From contig JAVHYF010000020.1 in NCBI GenBank assembly GCA_031119205.1, forward strand, positions 1 through 57,435: a stretch of DNA of 57,435 bases. The letters run 5' to 3'. Source of the DNA: Moraxellaceae bacterium. GTDB lineage: Bacteria; Pseudomonadota; Gammaproteobacteria; Burkholderiales; Rhodocyclaceae. Below the pieces are notes generated by a model. The model made no database searches, was not told the origin of the DNA, and worked only from the letters and a program-made list of their open reading frames with translations. Each line of letters begins with the position of its first letter. Positions within the stretch are counted from its first letter, which is position 1. Positions 1 to 6,592 of the stretch are shown here, piece by piece. Both the position numbers and the translations under genes were made by a program.

Positions 1-637
1 ACACGCAGCGGTCGGTGTTGATGCCGGCGAACAGCAGGGTGGTGATGCCCTGCGCGCGCAGCACGCCATCGAGCTCGCTGTCGAAGAAGCCGGACAGGCG
101 ATGCTTGTCGACCAGCAGGTCGCCGGCTCCCGGCTGTAGCTCGTCGACCAGTGCAGCGCCCCAGCTGCCACGTACCAGCGAAGGGCCGTGGTCTTCCGGC
201 GAGACGTCGCCGTAACCGGTGGCCGCCGGGTTGCCGCCCTTGGCCTTGTAGTGCACCGATGGCGGCAGGTTGGCGACGTCTGCGCGGATGCCCCAGTTGA
301 GCCACACGACGCGGCCACCGGCATCGCGCCACGCAGGCAGCAATTCCGCGATGACGGGAATCGGATTGCGGCAGGGCGCTATGTCGAGGCCGCGCTGGCC
401 GAACCAGCCTTGCGGGTGGCAGAAGTCGTTCTGCATGTCGACCACCACCAGGGCACTGCGGCCGAGGTCGATCTCCACACCGGCGGGTTCCGCTTTCAGG
501 GTCCGCGCGACCGGCTGCGGGGCACGGCGCACCAGGCTGACCTGCTGCGGGCCGCCTTGCCAGGCGTTGTGGGGCGCGCCGAAAGTGGCTGCGACAGTGC
601 CCGTGGTTTGATCGAAGGGGGTGTTCATGTTCGACAT
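1..637 (-). CDS. Isochorismatase-like cysteine hydrolase (3' end cut by window edge)
   Basis: This is an isochorismatase-superfamily amidohydrolase; known members cleave small amides and ureides such as biuret, ureidoacrylate and nicotinamide. Reading from the ATG at 637, the 212 visible codons contain the whole expected catalytic triad: Asp67 in VVDMQNDF, Lys178 in LLVDKHRLSGFF and Cys211 in GINTDRCV. The window ends just after the Cys, so roughly the last quarter is missing. About 60 residues precede the core fold, which is long for the family. A second in-frame ATG lies at 628. A perfect dyad, GTTGCA-N5-TGCAAC, sits 57-73 nt upstream and resembles a sequence upstream of the ring-opening amidohydrolase at 2709. 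This suggests shared LysR control and a role on the ring-opened product (for example biuret or ureidomalonate). The substrate is inferred; the family is clear. Confidence 0.85.
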   Translation of the reverse strand, partial: MSNMNTPFDQTTGTVAATFGAPHNAWQGGPQQVSLVRRAPQPVARTLKAEPAGVEIDLGRSALVVVDMQNDFCHPQGWFGQRGLDIAPCRNPIPVIAELLPAWRDAGGRVVWLNWGIRADVANLPPSVHYKAKGGNPAATGYGDVSPEDHGPSLVRGSWGAALVDELQPGAGDLLVDKHRLSGFFDSELDGVLRAQGITTLLFAGINTDRCV

Positions 638-693
638 GGCCTCAGCGTAGGGAGGCAGAGCGAGCTTGTCTGCCGGTGGTTTTTCAATGAGGT

Positions 694-710
694 GTTGCAA
701 AAAATGCAAC
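694..710. promoter_or_regulatory. Candidate LysR-type operator upstream of the cysteine hydrolase
   Basis: The sequence GTTGCAAAAAATGCAAC is a perfect dyad (6-bp arms, A5 centre) that fits the T-N11-A pattern of LysR-family sites. It lies 57-73 nt upstream of the ATG at 637. A near copy at 2608-2624 precedes the ring-opening amidohydrolase. The regulator is most likely the LysR protein at 1500-2411. Binding is inferred from position and symmetry. Confidence 0.5.
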
Positions 711-764
711 GCTCGGCCGGGTGGGCCGGAGCGCCCGGAATCCGCGACAAACTTGGCGCACGGG

Positions 765-888
765 CAGGTTGGGTTGGGCGATGCGACTTATGCTGGGCTT
801 CGTCGAAGCAAGCCCAGCAGCGGTGTTCGTAAAGGCGTTCTCGTGCGGTGCGGCCATGTTGGACTTCGCTGCGTTCAACCCGACCTAC
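765..888. repeat. Degenerate inverted-repeat element (GGTTGGG...CAACC family)
   Basis: The outer arms are a degraded version of those in the element at 1359-1457: CAGGTTGGGTTGGGCGA on the left, and TTCAACCCGACCTACG on the right. Inside lies a smaller perfect stem, TGCTGGGCTT (791-800) pairing with 810-819. It is non-coding, with only shadow reading frames, and looks like a MITE/REP-type intergenic repeat. It lies between the LysR gene and the cysteine hydrolase promoter. Confidence 0.6.
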
Positions 889-935
889 GGGGGCTGCCGT
901 GTCGCCTAGTACGCCGGTGTTCCGTGGGAAAACCT

Positions 936-1295
936 CGTCATTCCCGCGCAGTCCCTGAGCTTGTCGAAGGGCGGGAATCCAGTGTCGTTGGGTCTTTGCT
1001 TTGGCTTTCCGCCGGCTCGCGCTGTGTGGGTCGCGGTTGATCGCGGCGCCGATGCCGGGAGTTCGCCCCGGCGGGCGACCTTCTTTCTGCTGCGCGGCAG
1101 AAAGAAGGCAAAGAGCGCGCCCCGCTTCCGCCGCCGTGCTTCGCACGGTCCCCTGCGCTGCTCGCCGTGACGAGCGGCTCCGCAACTCGCCCTCAGTCTG
1201 TCGCTGCGCTCGGCCTTCGGAGCTCAGACATGCTCGCCGTCGCGCTGCGCGCGATCCCTCGTCACGGCTGTGCTGCTCGGCGGCTGCAGAGGGGA
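936..1295 (+). repeat. Composite structured repeat, copy 1
   Basis: A non-coding block of about 360 bp with a second copy at 12564-12890 in the same orientation. It begins with a REP-like hairpin (ATTCCCGC 940-947 with GCGGGAAT 971-978). After a diverged spacer comes a conserved part starting GGAGTTCGCCCCGGCGGG. That part holds a second hairpin (1080-1090 with 1097-1107, 11 bp) and a third (CCGTGC 1134-1139 with GCACGG 1143-1148). It ends at GGCTGCAGAGGGG. The arms of all three hairpins differ from copy 2 but remain complementary. The resemblance to repeats common in proteobacterial intergenic DNA is from memory. Confidence 0.8.
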
Positions 1296-1358
1296 TAGGG
1301 GAGCCGTAGCCTTGGCGCCGCGCTCTTCCGGATTCCGAGGGAAACTCCGCTAGGTGGG

Positions 1359-1457
1359 TAGGTTGGGTTGAGCGAAGCGAAGCCCAACAGTAGCGTTCGT
1401 TGCGGAGTCGCCGTGTGGTGGGCCCATGTTGGGCTTCGCTGCGCTCAACCCAACCTA
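1359..1457. repeat. Inverted-repeat element with 31-nt arms
   Basis: The left arm (1359-1389) and right arm (1427-1457) are reverse complements at 30 of 31 positions, around a 37-nt loop. The arms start TAGGTTGGGTTGAGCG. There is no open reading frame with recognisable content, so this is probably a non-autonomous, MITE/REP-like repeat. It sits 42 nt beyond the stop codon of the LysR gene and could also act as its terminator hairpin. A degenerate relative is at 765-888. Confidence 0.75.
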
Positions 1458-1499
1458 CGGGGGCTTGCCTGCCGGTTGCTTGTCTTGATCGGTACACGT

Positions 1500-2411
1500 C
1501 TACTCCCCCGCCCCCTCCAGCACCTCGCGCAGGCTCTGCGCGAAGCGCATCGCGGGTAGTGGCAGGTGGCGGCCCTTCAATTGGGCTAGCGTCAGTGGCC
1601 GCGTGCCGAGGCCGCGGTCGTCGATCTGGCGGGCGGTCACGCCGTCCTGCACGCGGGCGAGCGCGGCGCCGACCTGGATCTGGAAGGACACGGCGTCGTT
1701 GCCGCGCACGAAGTTGCGCAGCATCTCGAAGGAGTTGGATTCCAGCACCACCTGCGGGTTGAGCGAGCTGCGTGCGAAGAAGGCGTCCAGCAGCATGCGT
1801 CCGCCGAGGCTGGCGTCGGGCAGGGCCAGGGGGTAGCGCAGGCAGTCGCGCATGCGCAGCTCGGGTTGTTGCGCCAGCGGGTGGTCGGCGGCCATCACGG
1901 CGCACAGGCGTTGCTCCACTTCCAGCATCGGGCTGATGTCGGTGGTGGGCTGCACGTTGTAGACGAGTCCGAGATCCGCCTCGAAGTCGCGCAGCGCTTG
2001 CACCACGCTGTTGTGGTCGCAGATGCGCACCTTGAAGTCGATGCCGGGGTTCTTCTGGCGGAAGCGCGTGATGATGTCCGGGAACAGCGAGAAGGCCAGC
2101 GCCTGGCTGGCGGCGATGCTCACCGTGCCGCGATGCAGGCCGCGCAGGTGGGCGATGTCGCCGCGCAGGCGTTCGAAGTCGGCGCGTTGCTCGCGGGCGT
2201 GCTTCAGGAACAGCTCGCCAGCCGCGGTGGGGCGCATGCCGCGGGCGTGGCGCTCGAACAACTCGGCACCGAGGTCTTCCTCCAGGTCCTGCAGGCGACG
2301 GTCGAGGGCGGAGGGGGTGATGAACAAGCCTTCCGCTGCCTTGCGGATGGAGCCGTGGCGGGCGATGGCGTCGATGTAATTGAAGATGCGCAGGTACTGC
2401 AGGGCGGACAT
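1500..2411 (-). CDS. LysR-family transcriptional regulator
   Basis: A 303-residue protein of normal LysR length. The N-terminal winged helix-turn-helix spans about residues 5-64 (SIRKAAEGLFITPSALDRR), followed by a linker helix. The C-terminal effector-binding domain runs from about residue 90 (GTVSIAASQALAFSLFPDII). It is divergent from the ring-opening amidohydrolase at 2709, the same arrangement as atzR and atzD in Pseudomonas sp. ADP. It is separated from the cysteine hydrolase by a repeat island. Two similar GTT-N11-AAC dyads, at 694-710 and 2608-2624, are plausible binding sites, so it probably controls both flanking operons in response to a ring compound or nitrogen state. The inducer is unknown. 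Confidence 0.9.
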   Translation of the reverse strand: MSALQYLRIFNYIDAIARHGSIRKAAEGLFITPSALDRRLQDLEEDLGAELFERHARGMRPTAAGELFLKHAREQRADFERLRGDIAHLRGLHRGTVSIAASQALAFSLFPDIITRFRQKNPGIDFKVRICDHNSVVQALRDFEADLGLVYNVQPTTDISPMLEVEQRLCAVMAADHPLAQQPELRMRDCLRYPLALPDASLGGRMLLDAFFARSSLNPQVVLESNSFEMLRNFVRGNDAVSFQIQVGAALARVQDGVTARQIDDRGLGTRPLTLAQLKGRHLPLPAMRFAQSLREVLEGAGE

Positions 2412-2592
2412 GGCGTGGCCTCGATCAGCGTTGGCTGCCTTGTCCGCCCGGTGTTTTCACGCTTGTGTAGCGCGCTGCATCGGGCCGGTATGCGGTTCCG
2501 GCATGAAGCTCATGCGGGAACGTTGCCGGCGAGGCGCGGGTCTCGATGCAGCGATGGCTGCAGGCAGGCCTGCGTCTCCCTCGTGGGGCTGT

Positions 2593-2624
2593 GTTGCGGG
2601 ATGCAGCGTTGCAAAAAAGTGAAC
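2593..2624. promoter_or_regulatory. Candidate LysR-type operator in the divergent promoter region
   Basis: GTTGCAAAAAAGTGAAC at 2608-2624 shares its first 11 bases and final AAC with the perfect dyad at 694-710. It is preceded immediately by a second imperfect dyad, GTTGCGGGATGCAGC, at 2593-2607. Tandem sites are typical of LysR-controlled divergent promoters. The block lies about 85-116 nt upstream of the ring-opening amidohydrolase start and about 180-215 nt upstream of the LysR start. The rest of 2412-2708 shows no gene. Confidence 0.45.
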
Positions 2625-2708
2625 GCGTCGGTGCGAACTTGGCAATGGAAGTGCTGCACTCGCTTCAGCAAGATTGGTGCCGTCAGTCCGCAAAACGGTG
2701 CCCTTTCC

Positions 2709-3818
2709 ATGTTCCAGCGTGTCGATGTCTTCAAGCTTCCCTGTACCGGCCCGGCCGACCTGCGCGCGGCTGAAAGCCTGCTGGCGCAAGGGATCCTGCG
2801 TGCCGAGGAAATCGTCGCGGTGATGGGCAAGACCGAGGGCAACGGCTGTGTGAACGACTTCACCCGCGACTACGCCACCCGCGCCTGGTGCGACTTGCTG
2901 GCGCCGCATCTGGGCATTACGTCCACCGCGGTGCATGGCCGTGTGGCGCTGGTGATGTCAGGCGGCACGGAAGGCGTGCTGTCGCCGCACTTCACGGTGT
3001 TCGCTCGCAGTCGTACTCAGGCGTCAGCAGCGTCCGGTGAGAAGCGCCTTGCCGTGGGCGTGGCCTTCACCCGCGATTTCCTGCCAGAGGAACAAGGCCG
3101 CCTGTCGCAGGTGCAGGCCACCGCCGACGCGGTGCTGGCCGCGATGCGTGACGCCGGCATCGAGGACCGCGCCGACGTGCACTTCGTGCAGATCAAGTGC
3201 CCGCTGCTCACCGCGGAGAAGATCCGCGCCGCCCGCGAGCGCGGTGCCGACACGGCGACGCACGACACCTACGAATCCATGGGCGCGTCGCGTGGCGCCT
3301 CGGCGCTGGGCGTGGCCTGCGCGCTGGGCGAGATCGACGCCGCCACGCTGCGCGACGAACACATCCAGCGCGACTGGTCGCGCTACTCCGCCGTGGCTTC
3401 CACGTCCGCCGGCATCGAGCTGGACAACAACGTGGTGATCGTCATGGGAATGAGCACGCGTGCTGCCAGCGACTACGTGATCGCCCACGGCCTGATGCGC
3501 GACGCGGTGGATGTCGCCGGCCTGCGCCGCTGCCTGCGCGAGGACTTCGGGCTCGACCCGGACGCACAGGCCGACGCCGTGCAGGCGCGCGTGGTGAACA
3601 TCTTCGCGAAGGCCGAGGCCTCGCCGGACGGGCTGGTGCGCGGCGCCCGCCACACCATGCTGAACGACTCCGACATCAACGCCACCCGCCATGCGCGCGC
3701 CGCCGTCGGCGGTGCGCTGGCGTCCGTACTGGGCAGCACCGACCTCTACGTGTCGGGTGGGGCCGAACACCAGGGGCCGCCGGGGGGCGGTCCCTTCGCA
3801 CTCGTGCTGCGTGCCTGA
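2709..3818 (+). CDS. Ring-opening amidohydrolase (cyanuric acid hydrolase/barbiturase family)
   Basis: A 369-residue enzyme of the rare Toblerone-fold family, which hydrolytically opens cyanuric acid (to carboxybiuret) or barbituric acid (to ureidomalonate). The three internal repeats each keep the expected Lys-Ser pair: Lys41 (GKTEGNG) with Ser84 (MSGGTEG), Lys163 (VQIKCPLL) with Ser233 (STSAGIEL), and Lys301 (IFAKAEAS) with Ser349 (YVSGGAEHQGPPGGG). The length matches AtzD (about 363 residues). The reading frame is open far upstream, but homology begins at the ATG at 2709, so that start was chosen. It is divergent from a LysR gene and 46 nt ahead of a binding-protein gene, probably in one operon. 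The sequence alone does not tell me cyanuric acid from barbituric acid. Confidence 0.93.
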   Translation: MFQRVDVFKLPCTGPADLRAAESLLAQGILRAEEIVAVMGKTEGNGCVNDFTRDYATRAWCDLLAPHLGITSTAVHGRVALVMSGGTEGVLSPHFTVFARSRTQASAASGEKRLAVGVAFTRDFLPEEQGRLSQVQATADAVLAAMRDAGIEDRADVHFVQIKCPLLTAEKIRAARERGADTATHDTYESMGASRGASALGVACALGEIDAATLRDEHIQRDWSRYSAVASTSAGIELDNNVVIVMGMSTRAASDYVIAHGLMRDAVDVAGLRRCLREDFGLDPDAQADAVQARVVNIFAKAEASPDGLVRGARHTMLNDSDINATRHARAAVGGALASVLGSTDLYVSGGAEHQGPPGGGPFALVLRA

Positions 3819-3864
3819 ACCGGCTGCGCAGTCTTCTTCTGTCGATTACCTGAAAGGAAACACC

Positions 3865-4911
3865 ATGAAGCCGATCAAACCCCTGCTGGGTGCCATGAGC
3901 GCCGCCATCGCCGTGGCCCTCACGCTGGGCGCGCCCGCCGCGAACGCGCAGGAAGCGACGAAGATCAAGTTCACGCTGGACTGGAAGATCCAGGGCGTGC
4001 ACGCCTGGTTCTACCTCGCGCAGGACAAGGGCTATTTCAAGGACGAGAAGCTGGACGTGACCATCGACCAGGGCGAAGGATCGGCGGCCAGCGTCACCCG
4101 CGTGATGACCGGCGCCTACCAGGCCGGCTTCGGTGACATCAACGCCATCGTGCAGAACGCCGCGACGCGTCCGGCCGAAACGCCGGTCATGGTGTACATG
4201 TTCTACAACCGCGCGCCCTTCGCGCTGATCATGAAGTCCGACAGCCCGATCAAGACGCTGAAAGATCTCGAAGGCAAGAAGCTGGGCTCGCCGGCCGGTG
4301 CCGCCGCGTCCAAGGTGTTCACTGCGCTCGCCAAGAAGAACGGCATCGACGAGAAGAAGGTCGAGTGGCTCAACATGGCGCCCAACCTGCAGGAGCAGAT
4401 GCTGCTGCGTGGTCAGGTGGATGCGTCCGCCGTGTTCTCGGCCACCGCCTACATGAACCTCGTGGCGCAGAAGGTCGATCCCGAGAAGGACATCCGCTGG
4501 ATCTTCTACAACGACCACGGCCTGGACCTGTACAGCAACGGCGTGCTGGTGTCCCAGCAACTCGTGAAGGAAAAACCGCAGGCGGTGAGCGGTCTGGTGC
4601 GCGCCATCAATCGCGCCGTGAAGGACTGCGTCGCCCAGCCGGACCCCTGCATCGACAACCTGGCGAAGAACGAACCGCTGATCAACAAGGACATCGAGAA
4701 GCAGCGCATGCTCTACACGCTGAAGTCGCTGGTGCTCACCAAGGAAGTGGGCGAGATCGGCCTGGGTGACGTGAAGGACGACCGCCTGGCACGCGCCATC
4801 ACCCAGCTGGACGAGAGCTACGGCCTGCCGCGCAGCCCGGCTCCTGCGGAAGTGTTCAACCGCAGCTTCCTGCCGCCGAAGGCAGAGCGTATCGTCAAGT
4901 CACCCTTCTGA
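3865..4911 (+). CDS. ABC transporter substrate-binding protein, NMT1/THI5-like
   Basis: A 348-residue periplasmic binding protein. A Sec signal peptide covers about residues 1-27, ending at AANAQ. The NMT1/THI5/SsuA-like fold follows (KIKFTLDWKIQGVHAWFYLAQDKGYF), a family that binds nitrate, sulfonates, taurine or pyrimidine-like ligands. The start ATG follows an AAAGGA Shine-Dalgarno sequence at 3853-3858. It is 46 nt downstream of the ring-opening amidohydrolase and probably co-transcribed, so its ligand is probably that enzyme's substrate or a precursor. No permease or ATPase gene is adjacent in the window, so it must use a transporter encoded elsewhere. Two Cys residues near the C-terminal third (KDCVAQPDPCID) could form a disulfide. 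Confidence 0.88.
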   Translation: MKPIKPLLGAMSAAIAVALTLGAPAANAQEATKIKFTLDWKIQGVHAWFYLAQDKGYFKDEKLDVTIDQGEGSAASVTRVMTGAYQAGFGDINAIVQNAATRPAETPVMVYMFYNRAPFALIMKSDSPIKTLKDLEGKKLGSPAGAAASKVFTALAKKNGIDEKKVEWLNMAPNLQEQMLLRGQVDASAVFSATAYMNLVAQKVDPEKDIRWIFYNDHGLDLYSNGVLVSQQLVKEKPQAVSGLVRAINRAVKDCVAQPDPCIDNLAKNEPLINKDIEKQRMLYTLKSLVLTKEVGEIGLGDVKDDRLARAITQLDESYGLPRSPAPAEVFNRSFLPPKAERIVKSPF

Positions 4912-4913
4912 AC

Positions 4914-5031
4914 GAGACTGACAGAATGGTTCTGGCGTTGTTGCGCTGCCTTGCCGTACCAGGCGTACTGTCTGCGGCAGCGCGCCTGGCCAGAACCGTT
5001 GCGCTTCGCTCCACTCCATTCTCTCAGTCTC
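4914..5031. repeat. Palindromic intergenic repeat, copy 1
   Basis: A core of about 70 bp (4928-4997) is bounded by GGTTCTGGC and its complement GCCAGAACC. It has a close copy at 54141-54211. Outside the core, 4914-4929 pairs with 5016-5031 at 15 of 16 positions, around an extra 18-nt insert on the right side. It lies just after the binding-protein stop and ends 19 nt before the amidohydrolase start, so it may act as a processing site or partial terminator within the operon. Confidence 0.75.
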
Positions 5032-5050
5032 TTTGAGACCGATCGTAAAC

Positions 5051-6511
5051 ATGGCTGACAAAGACTCGTTGCAAGTGGATTGGTTGCTGGCCCGTCCTGC
5101 GCAGGACGCGCCGCTGCATGGTGCGCGCCTGCGCGTTGAGGGTGGCCGTATCGCCGCCATCGACCCAGCAGCACCGACCGGCAACGGTCTCATTGCGCTG
5201 CCCGGCCTGTGCAACGCGCATGACCATGCCCGCGCGGTGCGGGCCACCGCGCTGGGTGGTTTCGACCGGCCACTGGAGTCCTGGCTGTTCTACCTAGGCG
5301 TCATTCCGGGTGTGGACGCCTACGTTTGCGCGGCCTCGTCACTGGCGCGGTCGGCGCTACGCGGGGCCGGCCGCGTGATGGTCCACTACACCCGCCAGCA
5401 GGGGCTCGTTCCCTTGGTGGAAGAAGCCAGGCAGGTCGCGCGTGCCGCGCAGGACGTCGGCGTGCAGGTCGGCTTCGCGGTGGCGCTGCGCGACCGCAAC
5501 AACATTGCCTATGCCGACGATGCGGAAGTGCTCGCCAGCCTGCCGGCAGAACTGCGCACGCAGCTTGCGCCGCGCTTCGGCAAGCCGCCTGCGTCGCCAG
5601 CCGAACAGCTCGCGCTGGTGGATGCGATCGCCGCCGGATGTCACGGCCCCGGCTTCAACGTGCAATACGGCCCCACCGGCGTGCAGTGGTGCTCGGACGC
5701 CTTGCTGCGCGCCATAGCGCAGGCCTCTGCCGACAGCGGTCGACAGGTGCATATGCACCTGCTGGAGACACGCTACCAGCGCGAGTGGGCGGACCGCGAA
5801 TTCCCTCAGGGCATCGTCACCTACCTGCGCGACATCGGCCTGCTGAGCCCGCGGCTGACGCTCGCGCACTGCACCTGGGCGCGGCCGGATGAACTGGCGC
5901 TGATCGCCGAGGCCGGTGCGCGCATTTCGGTGAACACCGGTTCCAACCTCGGCATCCGCTCCGGCATTGCACCGGTGCAGCAGATGCTGGCGGCGGGCTG
6001 CCGCGTCGCGATGGGCCTCGATGGCCTCGCGCTGGACGAGGACGACGATGCCCTGCGCGAACTGCGCCTGCTGCATCACCTGCACAAGGGCTGGGGTTAC
6101 GACAACAAGCTGTCGCATGCCGACGCCTGGCGCATCGCCAGCGAGCAGGGACGCTACGCGGTGAGCGGCATCGATACCGACGCCACGCTGACCGCTGGCG
6201 CGCCCGCCGACCTGCTGGTGCTGGACGGTCACAGCCTGATGGAAGACCGCCTCTTCGACGAGGTGCCGGTGATGGACTACGTGCTGGCCCGCGCCACCGC
6301 AGGCCACATCCGCCGCGTGATCGTCGAAGGCCGCACGCTGGCGGAAGATGGTCGCGTGCTGGGCGTCGACTATCCGGCGCTGATGCAGGAACTCACGGGC
6401 AGCCTGCGCGCTGCCGTGAAGCAGGACGATCACTGGCGGCAGACGGTGCGTGCGCTGGATGGCACGCTGGCGCAGCGCTACTTGCACGCGGGTGGGTCGG
6501 CCTGCTGTTGA
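5051..6511 (+). CDS. Metal-dependent amidohydrolase of the TRZ/ATZ-cytosine deaminase type
   Basis: A 486-residue amidohydrolase-superfamily enzyme. The metal and catalytic residues expected for a mononuclear deaminase/chlorohydrolase are visible: HxH in LCNAHDHARA, His in VHMHLLETRY, His in LTLAHCTW and Asp in MGLDGLALDEDD. The C-terminal part returns to the composite beta domain (GAPADLLVLDG). Relatives remove amino or other groups from triazines, pyrimidines or purines. Next to a ring-opening hydrolase, this enzyme could convert an aminated ring into the fully oxygenated substrate; that role is inferred. The ATG at 5051 is used; an in-frame TTG at 5033 is possible. A palindromic repeat fills the space to the upstream binding-protein gene. 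Confidence 0.85.
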   Translation: MADKDSLQVDWLLARPAQDAPLHGARLRVEGGRIAAIDPAAPTGNGLIALPGLCNAHDHARAVRATALGGFDRPLESWLFYLGVIPGVDAYVCAASSLARSALRGAGRVMVHYTRQQGLVPLVEEARQVARAAQDVGVQVGFAVALRDRNNIAYADDAEVLASLPAELRTQLAPRFGKPPASPAEQLALVDAIAAGCHGPGFNVQYGPTGVQWCSDALLRAIAQASADSGRQVHMHLLETRYQREWADREFPQGIVTYLRDIGLLSPRLTLAHCTWARPDELALIAEAGARISVNTGSNLGIRSGIAPVQQMLAAGCRVAMGLDGLALDEDDDALRELRLLHHLHKGWGYDNKLSHADAWRIASEQGRYAVSGIDTDATLTAGAPADLLVLDGHSLMEDRLFDEVPVMDYVLARATAGHIRRVIVEGRTLAEDGRVLGVDYPALMQELTGSLRAAVKQDDHWRQTVRALDGTLAQRYLHAGGSACC

Positions 6512-6529
6512 AGCCGTTCGACACAGGGG

Positions 6530-6567
6530 AAAAGCCCGCACACGGCATGCGCCATGTGCGGGCTTTT
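6530..6567. terminator. Bidirectional rho-independent terminator
   Basis: AAAAGCCCGCACA (6530-6542) pairs with TGTGCGGGCTTTT (6555-6567), a 13-bp perfect stem with A-rich and T-rich sides. It lies between the convergent amidohydrolase and TonB-receptor genes and can serve both. Confidence 0.9.
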
Positions 6568-6592
6568 CGTATTTCCGGCGCTGAACCGGCGC

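Noticed and set aside
625-1905. Arg/Pro-rich minus-strand frame of 426 codons over the repeat island
   Set aside because: It runs through the repeats and across the LysR gene in another frame; no domain and shadow-like composition.
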